DNA of 64,000 nucleotides from NCBI GenBank assembly GCA_910588225.1, contig CAJUQT010000005.1, forward strand, positions 52,655 to 116,654, written 5' to 3'. Positions 18,391-27,243 of the stretch are shown one piece after another. The notes under the pieces are model-generated. The model did no database searches and had not been told where the DNA came from. It worked only from the letters and a program-made list of their open reading frames with translations. Position numbers and translations under genes: made by a program. The stretch comes from an uncultured Acetatifactor sp. Lineage in GTDB: Bacteria; Bacillota; Clostridia; Lachnospirales; Lachnospiraceae. How positions within the stretch are numbered: position 1 is the first letter of the stretch; each line of letters begins with the position of its first letter.

Positions 18391-19062
18391 AAGGCAAAGG
18401 AACGGCGGAGAAGGGGTGGAGGCTCTTTCCTCGGCAGGGGTAACGCGCCGATGAACTAACTGCCAACAGAAACTAAGGAGCGAAAGTACCGCTCCCAAGT
18501 TTCAGTAGGCAGTGGATTTCATCTCTGCTAAGGGCACCCCTTTGGTGCTGTCGGAAAGAACCTCCACCCCTTCTCCGCCTGTCTTTCCGCGTGTTTTAGT
18601 GTGTAATAGCACAGACCAGCTTATGGTGGAGATGGTTGGAACTTTCACGAACCATGCCAGTCCAGAACACTTAATCCATATCTGTCCCAGGCCAGTTTAA
18701 ACTGCAGAGAAACAGGCAGAGGAGGCCGATGGAGCTTTCCGAAAGCACCAATGGGGCCTTGACCACTACAATTTTAGCAGGCAATATTGTAGACCAACTT
18801 ATGGCTACAGAAGACTGGAACTTTACAAACCATACCAGACCAGAACGTTTAGTCCATATCTGTCCCAGGCCAGTTTAAACTGCAAGAAACAGGCAGAGGA
18901 GGCCGGTGGCTCTTTCCAAGTGTCCGCAAGGACACTTTTAGCACCAAGGGGTGCTTTTAAGCGCGGTACTTTCGCGCTTTAGTCGAAGTTGAGGCTTAGT
19001 TTACCGGCGCGTTACCCCGCCGAGGAAAGAACCACCGGCCTCCTCTGCCGTCCCTTTGCTTT
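18391..19062 (+). repeat. Composite long-hairpin repeat element, copy 2 (inverted relative to copy 1)
   Basis: The first hairpin has arms at 18404-18430 and 18553-18579 (GGCGGAGAAGGGGTGG type). A core runs from about 18580 to 18714. A truncated left arm of the other hairpin type follows at 18715-18741, then a second core at about 18762-18891, then a complete hairpin of that type with arms at 18892-18917 and 19024-19049. Nested stems include GGAGCG/CGCTCC at about 18477-18495, AAGTGTCC/GGACACTT at 18918-18937 and AAGCGCG/CGCGCTT at about 18959-18981. The order is the same as copy 1 read on the other strand, plus an internal duplication of the core. No ORF or transposase is seen. Confidence 0.75.
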
Positions 19063-19076
19063 CCCCCTGACCTGCT

Positions 19077-19162
19077 GCAGAAATCCCAGTCTTAGGAGGA
19101 ATCCCCCCAGTAAGTCCTTGCAGAAATCCTGGTCTCAGGAGGAATCCCCCCAGTAAGTCCTT
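19077..19162. repeat. 43-bp direct repeat, two copies
   Basis: Units start at 19077 and 19120. Each begins GCAGAAATCC and contains GGAGGAATCCCCCCAGTAAG. A third unit starts at 19163 but diverges after GCAGGAACC. The array is the counterpart of the 42-bp array at 115-324, lying on the same side of its composite element. Confidence 0.85.
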
Positions 19163-19263
19163 GCAGGAACCTGCCCTTTGTTAATGAAACGTGAGCCTGA
19201 TAAAAGCCCCTGTAACGTGTAATAATCAGTATAGCAACTGCGGACGGAAAATGCAAGAAGGTA

Positions 19264-19292
19264 TTGCACGGGAGCTTTTTTCAGTGTATAAT
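19264..19292 (+). promoter_or_regulatory. gpmI promoter
   Basis: TTGCAC at 19264-19269, a 17-base spacer, and a perfect TATAAT at 19287-19292. The predicted start point is near 19299, which places the mRNA 5' end inside the hairpin at 19297-19328. Confidence 0.8.
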
Positions 19293-19296
19293 CTTG

Positions 19297-19328
19297 GTAA
19301 CAGTTCAGTGCCCTGTCTGAACTGTTAC
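19297..19328 (+). promoter_or_regulatory. Perfect 12-bp hairpin at the predicted 5' end of the gpmI mRNA
   Basis: GTAACAGTTCAG at 19297-19308 pairs perfectly with CTGAACTGTTAC at 19317-19328 around an 8-base loop. It starts at the expected transcription start. Terminal stem-loops at this position are known to protect mRNAs from 5'-end-dependent decay. No U-tract follows, so it is not a simple terminator. A second weaker stem (CATCTTCC/GGAAGATG, about 19387-19421) lies before the ribosome binding site. Confidence 0.7.
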
Positions 19329-19441
19329 TAATCTTGGAGAGAAAGCGGAAAAATCAGGCTTTTCAAAAAACAGACAAAATCAGAGACATCTTCCGGCCCG
19401 GCGGGACAGCGGAGGAAGATGCGGCATAAAGGAGAGAGAAA

Positions 19442-20986
19442 ATGAGCAAGAAACCGGTAGTACTAATGATTCTGGACGGCTATGGCCTGAATGAAAAGAA
19501 AGAAGGCAATGCAGTGGCGCTTGCCAAAACCCCTGTGATGGACAGCTTGATGGCAGAATACCCTTTTGTACGGGGCAATGCCAGCGGAATGGCAGTGGGG
19601 CTTCCCGAAGGACAGATGGGCAATTCAGAAGTGGGACATCTGAACATGGGTGCAGGCCGTATCGTGTATCAGGAGCTGACCAGAATTACAAAGGAGATAC
19701 AGGACGGGACCTTTTTTGAGAATCCGGCCCTGCTGAAAGCAGTTGAGAACTGTAAAAAGAATGACAGTGCCCTTCATCTGATGGGACTTTTGTCCGACGG
19801 CGGCGTGCACAGCCATAACACACATTTGTACGGCCTGCTGGAGCTGGCGAAGAAAAAGGGACTGGAGAAGGTGTATGTGCACTGCTTCCTGGACGGGCGC
19901 GATACGCCTCCTGCAAGCGGCAAAGGATATGCGGAAGAGCTGGAGGCCGAGATGAAGAAAATCGGTGTAGGCAGAATTGCTTCGGTGATGGGCCGCTATT
20001 ATGTAATGGACAGAGACAATAATTACGACCGCGTGAAGCTGGCTTATGACGCCATGACAAAGGGAGAAGGCCTGACTGCAGAGAGCGGAGTAATCGGTAT
20101 TCAGGAGTCCTATGACAGAGAGGAGACAGATGAATTCGTAAAGCCTACTCTGGCTGTGGAGAACGGGAAGCCGATTGCTGTGGTTCAGGATGAAGATTCC
20201 ATCATTTTCTTCAACTTCCGTCCAGATCGGGCCAGAGAGATTTCCAGAGCTTTCTGTGACGATGATTTTAAGGGATTTGACAGGGGACCCAGGAAAAATA
20301 TTACTTATGTATGTTTTTCTGATTATGATCCCACGATTCCCAATAAAGAGGTCGCATTCCACAAGGTGTCTGTGACCAATACCTTCGGTGAGTGGCTGGC
20401 GGCCAACCACATGAAACAGGCACGTATTGCTGAAACGGAGAAATATGCGCATGTGACTTTCTTCTTTAATGGCGGTGTGGAAGAGCCCAATGAAGGGGAG
20501 GATCGGGTGCTGGTGAATTCGCCCAAGGATGTGGCGACCTATGATCTGAAACCGCAGATGAGTGCATACGGTGTGTGCGACAAGCTCTGCGAGGCCATTC
20601 GTTCCGGGAAATACGATGTCATTATCATCAATTTTGCCAATCCGGATATGGTGGGACATACGGGTGTGCTGGAGGCGGCCGTCAGGGCGGTGGAAGCTGT
20701 GGATGAGTGCGTGGGCAAAGCGGTGGAAGCCATCAGGGAAGTGGACGGCGCTATGTTTATCTGTGCCGACCACGGCAATGCGGAGATGCTGATTGATTAT
20801 GAGACAGGAGAACCTTTTACGGCGCATACCACAAATCAGGTACCTTTTATCCTGGTGAATTATGATGAGGCATATACGCTGAGAGAGAACGGCTGTCTGG
20901 CAGATATTGTGCCCACACTGATTGCGATTATGGGAAAGGAACAGCCTGCGGAGATGACCGGAAAGTCTCTTCTGCAGAAAAAGTGA
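19442..20986 (+). CDS. gpmI: 2,3-bisphosphoglycerate-independent phosphoglycerate mutase
   Basis: A 514-residue cytoplasmic glycolytic enzyme that interconverts 3- and 2-phosphoglycerate using two manganese ions and a phosphoserine intermediate. Visible motifs: metal-binding LMILDGYGLNE near residue 8, the nucleophile serine in GQMGNSEVGHLNMGAGR near residue 62, DGRDTPPASG near residue 153, RPDRAREISR near residue 263, and the C-terminal metal sites NFANPDMVGHTG near residue 400 and CADHGNAEML near residue 440. Length is normal. AAAGGAGAGAG precedes the ATG. It stands alone with its own promoter and structured leader, apart from enolase at 33173, its neighbour in many Firmicutes. Confidence 0.98.
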   Translation: MSKKPVVLMILDGYGLNEKKEGNAVALAKTPVMDSLMAEYPFVRGNASGMAVGLPEGQMGNSEVGHLNMGAGRIVYQELTRITKEIQDGTFFENPALLKAVENCKKNDSALHLMGLLSDGGVHSHNTHLYGLLELAKKKGLEKVYVHCFLDGRDTPPASGKGYAEELEAEMKKIGVGRIASVMGRYYVMDRDNNYDRVKLAYDAMTKGEGLTAESGVIGIQESYDREETDEFVKPTLAVENGKPIAVVQDEDSIIFFNFRPDRAREISRAFCDDDFKGFDRGPRKNITYVCFSDYDPTIPNKEVAFHKVSVTNTFGEWLAANHMKQARIAETEKYAHVTFFFNGGVEEPNEGEDRVLVNSPKDVATYDLKPQMSAYGVCDKLCEAIRSGKYDVIIINFANPDMVGHTGVLEAAVRAVEAVDECVGKAVEAIREVDGAMFICADHGNAEMLIDYETGEPFTAHTTNQVPFILVNYDEAYTLRENGCLADIVPTLIAIMGKEQPAEMTGKSLLQKK

Positions 20987-21023
20987 GAGATAAAGGGAAA
21001 AACTGCATCAGGAGGAATATAAA

Positions 21024-21605
21024 ATGGGTTCTTATTATAAACACAAGAGAAGCGAGAAAGTAGAAGTACCTTATTCATTTCAATGTGAGCATTGCGGAAA
21101 GGACAGCGGTTTACTGAAGGCAGTACTTGTGGGAACAGAAGCTACCGATAACAGTAATTTTAAGACACTGAGTCAGGACAGAGAGGATAAGCTGTGTAAG
21201 CGGGCCCATGAGTATCTTGTCCAGAAGGTGAAGGACACGCACAAAGATGCGGAGGCGAAGATATTTTCCACAGAATTTCGCGATCAATGTCCCAACTGCC
21301 GTCAGCCTCAATCCTGGGCAGTGTCCGGACTGAAAAAGAAAATGTTCGAAAATCCGCTTGTCTGCCTTGGGGTAGGTGCCTTTTTTGCAGTGATTGCGGT
21401 CATAGGACATTATTTTACAGAGGAAGAATATATGACCCTTACCCTGGCGGCGGGAATTTTTGGTGTGGGTGTAGCTGCCGCTGTGGTCTGTCTGGTGTGG
21501 AATGTGGTGAAGATCAATATAAAAAGCAAAAAGACGGCTGTTGGTATGCATAATTTTCCTGTGATTGACTGGAGCGGCGTTCAGAGTCTGCTGAATGAGC
21601 CGTAA
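21024..21605 (+). CDS. Zinc-ribbon membrane protein of unknown function
   Basis: A 193-residue protein. Two CxxC pairs (CEHC near residue 20, CPNC near residue 90) suggest a split zinc ribbon in the cytosol. Two adjacent hydrophobic segments follow (about residues 113-132 and 138-160), then a polar C-terminus. I do not recognise a named family. It begins 37 bases after gpmI with AGGAGGA upstream and ends just before a bidirectional terminator, so it is probably co-transcribed with gpmI. Confidence 0.8.
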   Translation: MGSYYKHKRSEKVEVPYSFQCEHCGKDSGLLKAVLVGTEATDNSNFKTLSQDREDKLCKRAHEYLVQKVKDTHKDAEAKIFSTEFRDQCPNCRQPQSWAVSGLKKKMFENPLVCLGVGAFFAVIAVIGHYFTEEEYMTLTLAAGIFGVGVAAAVVCLVWNVVKINIKSKKTAVGMHNFPVIDWSGVQSLLNEP

Positions 21606-21623
21606 AAATATAGGAAGCATAGT

Positions 21624-21650
21624 AAAAAAGTCAGCATTGCTGACTTTTTT
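21624..21650. terminator. Bidirectional terminator between convergent genes
   Basis: AAAAAAGTCAGC and GCTGACTTTTTT form a stem with A- and T-tracts on either side, placed between the convergent genes ending at 21605 (plus) and 21657 (minus). It can serve both strands. Confidence 0.85.
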
Positions 21651-21656
21651 GCGTTA

Positions 21657-23174
21657 TCAAAGTTTTCTGATTTTTTTGTCACGCCGGTAACTGATGGGAG
21701 AGGTATCAAAGTATCTCTTAAAGGAACGGTTGAAGTAAGTCTGGCTGGAAAAGCCTATTTTATCCACAATGTCCTTGATCTTCATATCGGTGTGTTCCAG
21801 CAGATGGGCGGCATATTTCAGCCTGGCATCCGTCAGATAATCATTGAAATAATAGCCTGTCTGCTGATGAAATACCGTACCCAGATAAGAAGGCGTCACA
21901 TTCAGCTTAAAAGCCAGCGTCTTCAGAGAGATATCTTTATCAGAAAATTCGTGTATGGTCTTGATGACGGCATCCACCATGGGATACATGGACTGCTGCA
22001 GTCTGGCAAGCAGAGGATCGCTTCTTTTCAGAAATTTCAGCGTAAACTCATAATAGGCAGTGCGGACAGCAGCTTCTCCGGCAAAAAGGTTTTCCGACAG
22101 CGGCAGGAGAGACAAAGACTCAATGAGTTCTGGATTTTTGTCCCACAGTTCATATTCTTTTTTGCAGAGAGCGGCAATTCGTTTTGACAGAACAGAATAG
22201 CAGCTAAGTTCAGGGACATACTGCAGGAATAAACGTTCCAGAGCAGCGCTGTGGCCACACTGTCTGTCATAAGCTTCCAGAGCATCTGTGGCCGCCTCTT
22301 CAAGACCTGGAAGATCTCGGAAGAAGACAAAAGGCATTCGGGAATATTCCAGAAAAGCCATTCTGTCCGCCTGATGGTAACTCTGATATACCTGACTGTA
22401 ATCTCTGACCGTATCGCCTATGCTGGCAAATACCCGGATACCGTTGGAGGCTGCCGATTTCAGGACCAGGGCCAGAAATGTTTCCGTATCTGCCTCGTCC
22501 GGGGAGATGGGGGACAATACTCCCACCAGCCTCAGAGGTGTCTCGAAGAAAAAATTGCCGGTATAGTGACCGGGGAGATACTGAAGCAAAAAATCAAAAA
22601 AACGGGACATCATGATTTCTCCGCCGCTGGAACAGGAAAAAACAGTGGCTGTAAACCCCGGAGCGTCCAGATTGATGCCCAGAAGTTCAGCCTTTGTGGA
22701 CAATTCCGCATTGCTTACAAGGTTTTTCAGCCATTGCTCGGTAAAAGCATTGCGGAAGGTCATCATGGAACGGCCGTAAGTAATATTCAGCTGCTCCCTT
22801 TCTTTGATGTGATTGATAATCTGGCTGATGGTGTCAGAGAGCTCATCGGGGTCCAGGGGTTTGAGCAGATAATTTTCGGCGCCATAGCGGAGTGCCGTTC
22901 TGGCATACTCAAAATTCTGATAGGCACTGAGGATGATGCAGAAGACAGAGGGCTTGGCCTTCTTGATTTTCTGAATCAGCTGCAGACCGTTCATGACAGG
23001 CATGGATACGTCAGCTATAACAATGTTCACTGGATTTTCCAGACAATAATCCAGAGCGGCCTGGGGATCCGTGGTGGCAAGCCCCAGCTCAATGTGGAAT
23101 CCGGTCCATTCTATTGCATTCACAAGACCGTCTACGATCAGCGGTTCATCATCTACAATTACTGCCTTATACAT
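21657..23174 (-). CDS. YesN-like response regulator, AraC-type output
   Basis: A 505-residue regulator. The receiver domain (residues 1-120) has the acidic pair DDEP, phospho-acceptor Asp in VIADVSMP near residue 54, and the conserved Lys in LLKPLD near residue 104. A long middle region follows. The C-terminal AraC-type DNA-binding domain has two helix-turn-helix units (SLKTLAFKLNVTPSYLGTVFHQQ and MKIKDIVDKIGFSSQTYFNRSFKRYF). ATG 23174 is chosen because AGGAGG precedes it; an upstream in-frame start at 23204 lacks a site. It lies downstream of its sensor kinase and should activate the divergent LplB-type operon in response to an extracellular sugar. Confidence 0.93.
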   Translation of the reverse strand: MYKAVIVDDEPLIVDGLVNAIEWTGFHIELGLATTDPQAALDYCLENPVNIVIADVSMPVMNGLQLIQKIKKAKPSVFCIILSAYQNFEYARTALRYGAENYLLKPLDPDELSDTISQIINHIKEREQLNITYGRSMMTFRNAFTEQWLKNLVSNAELSTKAELLGINLDAPGFTATVFSCSSGGEIMMSRFFDFLLQYLPGHYTGNFFFETPLRLVGVLSPISPDEADTETFLALVLKSAASNGIRVFASIGDTVRDYSQVYQSYHQADRMAFLEYSRMPFVFFRDLPGLEEAATDALEAYDRQCGHSAALERLFLQYVPELSCYSVLSKRIAALCKKEYELWDKNPELIESLSLLPLSENLFAGEAAVRTAYYEFTLKFLKRSDPLLARLQQSMYPMVDAVIKTIHEFSDKDISLKTLAFKLNVTPSYLGTVFHQQTGYYFNDYLTDARLKYAAHLLEHTDMKIKDIVDKIGFSSQTYFNRSFKRYFDTSPISYRRDKKIRKL

Positions 23175-23223
23175 AGTTAACCTCCTGATTAAATCGCTGT
23201 ACAAACAGCTCGGTGCGCACCAC

Positions 23224-24984
23224 CTATAAAAACGGTGCTTTCAGCTGTTCTGCCGTCATGGCCGGGAAATGTAATTCAACCTGAAACTGCATGTTGTCTT
23301 TACCGGAACTGATATGCATGCTGTAATCTTCCTGAAAGACAATGCGCATACGGCTGTTTACATTGGTCAGTGCGAAACCCACGGTATCTTCTTTGGTGTA
23401 AGAGTCGGACTGTAACTTTTCTTCCAGCATTTGTATGCGTTCCTCGGAGATGGGATGTCCGTTATTGGCCAGCGTAAGATGAATATAATGTTTTTCCTGA
23501 CAGAGAGAGGATTTGATGGACAGGAAAAACAGGTTATCCTGGCGTTCCGCCACAATGCCGTGGACAAAATAGTTTTCTATCAGCGGCTGCAGGGTATTTT
23601 TCGGCAGAGCATAACGGGATATCTGTCCATCCATGTCAAATTCATATTCAAAATTCTGAAAACGATACTGGTAGAGGAGCATGAGATTTTCACAGAGCTC
23701 AACTTCCTGGCCTAAGGTAATAAACATGCTGGATGTAATCTGGTTCCGATAGATTCTGGACAGCAGCAGTATCATCTGGGATGCGTCAGCCGGCTTCAGA
23801 CTGAGAATCTGTGTCCGGATGATTTCCAGAGTATTGTAGAGAAAGTGCGGGTTTATGCTGGTCTGCAGGGCGTACAGCTCGCTTTTTTTCTGCTGCAGCT
23901 CATAGACATAGGAAAGCTCCACATTGCGCTGGAGCTCTTCGCACATGGTGTTGAAGCCGTCGATGATCTGAGTGAATTCATTATGGCCGGAGGGCTTTTC
24001 AATCCGATAAGTGAGATCGTTTAAGGAAAAGCGCTTCATGCCGTCCAGAATTCTGTATATATTTCGGTGCGACAGATAATAAGTAACGTAATACAGAAAA
24101 AAGGAGAACAGAGTCACCAGCACGGCAAACAGAATAATCATGCAGGTGACGGAGCTTATGGGAATTCCGTATTTTCTGGTATAGTAAGTTACCTGGAAGC
24201 CATATTTACTGTTGCGGAGAGTATCGGTATAACAGCTGTCTTCATTCAGTGACAGTCCGGGATTGGAATGGAAGAAAAGATTCCCGGCCTCGTCTGTGAT
24301 GAGGAAGGCACTTTGTTCCTTCAGATCATAATTGGACAGAATATCTGTATATTCCGATGTGGAATACAGGGGAATCATGTAGCCCAGGGGGGCAACCGGA
24401 CTATGGTACATTGTTGCGGCCATACCGTAAAAGGCGCTGTATCCTGCGGATTCTCTGTCACAGGCGGCTACCAGCCGGCCGACAGTGTCCAAATCCAGGA
24501 GACTTCCGGAGAAAGGGACCAGAGTCCGGATTTCGGGAGGTGTGGTATGGAAGAGATATGATCTGGATTCCGTATAGTAATAAAGCGTTTCTTTTTCGGG
24601 GGAAAAGATGAGAAAGCCCCGCAGATATCGGTCATCCCTGCAGATACTCGCCAGCAGTCGGGTACAGTAATTTCGTGTTTCCGCAGGAATTTCCTCATAA
24701 GAGGGTGTTTCCAGCAGAGCGCAGAGACGGGGATCGCATTGACCGTCTGACAGAAATTTGCCGGCCAGGACATTGAAATCAGCCACACGACTGCAAAAAG
24801 CCTCCAGCAGATTGGCGGCCGCAAGGTCGTAAGACTTCAGATACAGTGTCTGTTCGTAACGACTGGAAAGATGGCTTACAATTACACTGGATATAATGGA
24901 AAAGGCTGTCAACAGAGCAGTGCAGACGAGCAGCATTCTGGAAAAGAAGCCATAACTTTTTTCAGTATATCTTTTGTGCTTCAT
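23224..24984 (-). CDS. YesM-like sensor histidine kinase
   Basis: A 586-residue membrane kinase. Two membrane helices (about residues 16-38 and 280-300) enclose an extracellular sensor domain, followed by a HAMP-like linker, the His_kinase-family phospho-acceptor motif (QTSINPHFLYNTLEIIR near residue 370), and an ATPase domain with N-box LANNGHPISEER and a G-box TVGFALTNVNSRMR. This arrangement is the LytS/YesM class that pairs with YesN regulators. ATG 24984 has GGAGGGA upstream; the open frame continues upstream without a good start. The response regulator gene follows 49 bases later, and the sugar transporter operon is divergent, so this pair probably controls it. Confidence 0.93.
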   Translation of the reverse strand: MKHKRYTEKSYGFFSRMLLVCTALLTAFSIISSVIVSHLSSRYEQTLYLKSYDLAAANLLEAFCSRVADFNVLAGKFLSDGQCDPRLCALLETPSYEEIPAETRNYCTRLLASICRDDRYLRGFLIFSPEKETLYYYTESRSYLFHTTPPEIRTLVPFSGSLLDLDTVGRLVAACDRESAGYSAFYGMAATMYHSPVAPLGYMIPLYSTSEYTDILSNYDLKEQSAFLITDEAGNLFFHSNPGLSLNEDSCYTDTLRNSKYGFQVTYYTRKYGIPISSVTCMIILFAVLVTLFSFFLYYVTYYLSHRNIYRILDGMKRFSLNDLTYRIEKPSGHNEFTQIIDGFNTMCEELQRNVELSYVYELQQKKSELYALQTSINPHFLYNTLEIIRTQILSLKPADASQMILLLSRIYRNQITSSMFITLGQEVELCENLMLLYQYRFQNFEYEFDMDGQISRYALPKNTLQPLIENYFVHGIVAERQDNLFFLSIKSSLCQEKHYIHLTLANNGHPISEERIQMLEEKLQSDSYTKEDTVGFALTNVNSRMRIVFQEDYSMHISSGKDNMQFQVELHFPAMTAEQLKAPFL

Positions 24985-25162
24985 TGGATATCCCTCCTGC
25001 ACTGTTCTGCGGAATCCGGATGGCGCCCGGAATAAAGATATTTTACCATAGATATGGAAAAACTGAAAAGTAATAAAATTCTGGAATATTTGCACTTATT
25101 AAGAATAAATGCAATGTCAATTATTTATTGTTAAAATGTACAATGTTTAAGAATTTGTTCAA

Positions 25163-25192
25163 TTTACTTTGTCAAAAGATTACGGATATAAT
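25163..25192 (+). promoter_or_regulatory. Candidate promoter of the LplB/YtcP/binding-protein operon
   Basis: TATAAT at 25187-25192 with a weak -35 (TTTACT at 25163-25168, 18-base spacer), in the AT-rich gap between the divergent kinase and permease genes. A weak -35 box fits activation by the adjacent AraC-type response regulator. Confidence 0.5.
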
Positions 25193-25246
25193 GTGCTGTG
25201 TAAACAGAATGTGTGCAAATTAACAGAATAAGAGGTGTGAAGAGAT

Positions 25247-26182
25247 ATGCAGAAAACAAATGCTGTAAAGAAGAAATCGCCCCGGGACAAGGCCGGGTTC
25301 CGACTGTTTCTTCTGTCGCTGCCGTTCCTGGCAGGAATCCTGATCTTCTCCTATCTGCCATTGGCAGGATGGTCCTATTCATTTTTCAATTACAAGCCGG
25401 GAAAGGCGCTGCTTGACTGTGAATTCGTGGGATTCAAATGGTTTATCGCGCCGTTCAACAATCCGGTGCTCAGAGATCAGTTTGGGAGAGTGATGAGAAA
25501 TACACTGGGTATCAATCTGCTTTATATGGCGACTATGATTCTTCCCATGATTTTTGCCATGTTTCTCATGGAAATCAGGTGGAAGGGATACCGTAAAATC
25601 GTGCAGACACTGACTACTATTCCAAATTTTATCAGCTGGGTTCTGGTGTATGCGGCTTTCTTTGCCCTGTTTTCCACAGAAGGCCTGCTGAACAACATAT
25701 TGGTGGGAGCCGGAATCCTCACCACACCCACAAATTTTCTGACTTCCACAAGTCATATGTGGCTGAAGATGCTGGGATATCACCTGTGGAAGGGACTGGG
25801 ATGGGGTGCCATCGTTTATATCTCCGCTATTACTTCCATTGATTCCGAAATCTATGAGGCGGCCAATATTGACGGGGCGGGCAGGTTCCAGAAGATGTGG
25901 CATATTACCACACCGCATCTGATACCAACCTTTTTTGTCATGTTTGTCCTGCAGATTGGGAATATTATCAATAACGGAATTGACCAGTACCTGGTATTTT
26001 CCAATGCCATGACCCAGGATTACATTGAAGTGCTGGATTTGTATGTATATCGCTATGGATTGCAGCAGGGGAACATTTCCTATGCGACGGCGGTGGGCAT
26101 GTGGAAGTCTCTGATCAGTGTACTACTGGTGTTTGTGGCAAACACTTTGTCTAAAAAAATCAGAGGTTCGTCCATATTTTAA
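25247..26182 (+). CDS. ABC permease, LplB family
   Basis: A 311-residue inner-membrane permease of the LplB/polysaccharide class: a basic N-terminus, six membrane segments beginning with FLLSLPFLAGILIFSYLPL, and the EAA loop (EAANIDGAGRFQKMWHITTPHL near residue 203). It pairs with the YtcP-type permease encoded next and with the binding lipoprotein after that. AGAGGTGTGAAGAG precedes the start. Control by the divergent YesM/YesN system is inferred from position. No ATPase is encoded in the operon; an MsmX-type shared ATPase is expected elsewhere. Confidence 0.93.
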   Translation: MQKTNAVKKKSPRDKAGFRLFLLSLPFLAGILIFSYLPLAGWSYSFFNYKPGKALLDCEFVGFKWFIAPFNNPVLRDQFGRVMRNTLGINLLYMATMILPMIFAMFLMEIRWKGYRKIVQTLTTIPNFISWVLVYAAFFALFSTEGLLNNILVGAGILTTPTNFLTSTSHMWLKMLGYHLWKGLGWGAIVYISAITSIDSEIYEAANIDGAGRFQKMWHITTPHLIPTFFVMFVLQIGNIINNGIDQYLVFSNAMTQDYIEVLDLYVYRYGLQQGNISYATAVGMWKSLISVLLVFVANTLSKKIRGSSIF

Positions 26183-26226
26183 TGAAAACCCCCATCACTG
26201 TTATGGGAATTTAGAGAGGAGGCATT

Positions 26227-27159
26227 ATGGCCAGGAATAAGAAAGAAGATGACAGCCGTTCCGTGGAGACGCGGACATGGCGGGACCATATTGTAGATAT
26301 TGTGATTTGCCTGATATTCGGGATTTTTACCCTGATTTGTATCTATCCTTTTTACTACATATTTATCAATACCATCAGCGACAATTCTCTGGTTGCTACA
26401 GGAAGAATCAGATTTATTCCCAGGGGAATTCATTTTGCAAACTATGTAAAGGTATTGTCCCTGAAAGAACTGCCGGGTGCCGCTATGGTATCCCTGGCAA
26501 GGACAGTGCTGGGCACGATTTTTACGATTATCTGTGCTGCGTTTCCTGCCTATTGTTTTTCCAGGGAAGAATACTGGCATAAGAAAATATTTTATCGCTT
26601 TGTCATTATAACCATGTATTTCAGCGCAGGTGTCATTCCCACTTTCCTGACTTACAGAACCATCGGAATATACGACACTTTCTGGGTGTATATTCTGCCT
26701 TGCTGTGTGACGCCTTTTAACCTGATTCTTGTGAAGACCTACATGGAATCTCTGCCCCAGTCTCTGGAGGAGTCGGCGGAGATTGACGGGGCCGGATATA
26801 TGGTGCGGTTCCTGAGAATTGTCATGCCTCTCTGCAAGCCCATACTGGCCACGATCGCCGTATTCTCTGCGGTGGGACAGTGGAACAACTGGATGGATAC
26901 AGTACTGTACACCAAGAATCGCGATCTTCAGACATTACAGTATGTGCTGTACCGCTATCTGAAGGAGGCCAATACGCTGGCGGAGATTGCCCGCGAGAAT
27001 CCGGAAATGATGGCCGAGATGAATCCGGCCACCATGCTGTCGCCGCTGACAATCAAATATACGGTGTGTATCGTGACAATTCTGCCGATCTTGGTGGTAT
27101 ATCCTTTCTTCCAGAAGTATTTTGTCAAAGGTATGATGATTGGAGCGGTCAAAGGTTAG
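26227..27159 (+). CDS. Carbohydrate ABC permease, YtcP/LplC family
   Basis: A 310-residue permease with six membrane segments (first IVICLIFGIFTLICIYPFYY) and an EAA loop near residue 180 (EESAEIDGAGYMVRFLRIVMPL). It is the second half of the membrane channel with the LplB-type subunit 44 bases upstream. GAGAGGAGG precedes the ATG. A small hairpin (CCCAT/ATGGG) lies in the gap between the two genes. Confidence 0.93.
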   Translation: MARNKKEDDSRSVETRTWRDHIVDIVICLIFGIFTLICIYPFYYIFINTISDNSLVATGRIRFIPRGIHFANYVKVLSLKELPGAAMVSLARTVLGTIFTIICAAFPAYCFSREEYWHKKIFYRFVIITMYFSAGVIPTFLTYRTIGIYDTFWVYILPCCVTPFNLILVKTYMESLPQSLEESAEIDGAGYMVRFLRIVMPLCKPILATIAVFSAVGQWNNWMDTVLYTKNRDLQTLQYVLYRYLKEANTLAEIARENPEMMAEMNPATMLSPLTIKYTVCIVTILPILVVYPFFQKYFVKGMMIGAVKG

Positions 27160-27243
27160 TAAAAGGCCGGAAGAAAATGAAACTGGATAAAAGCAGGCAG
27201 CTGCTTTATCATAAAGACTATAAAGAAAGATGGAGGTTTAAGC

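Larger units (their letters stand above)
18264..19263. other. Gene-free repeat-rich region
   Basis: About 1 kb without a credible gene. Besides the composite hairpin element, 18297-18390 holds GC-rich short repeats (CCGCAAGGACCA type), and 19077-19162 holds two 43-bp direct repeats listed separately. The region mirrors 1-1077 in content and brackets the block 1158-18263. Confidence 0.7.

Noticed and set aside
19625..20827. 400-residue ORF on the minus strand
   Set aside because: Shadow of gpmI with no family resemblance.
22251..23180. 309-residue ORF on the plus strand
   Set aside because: Shadow of the YesN-like regulator on the minus strand.
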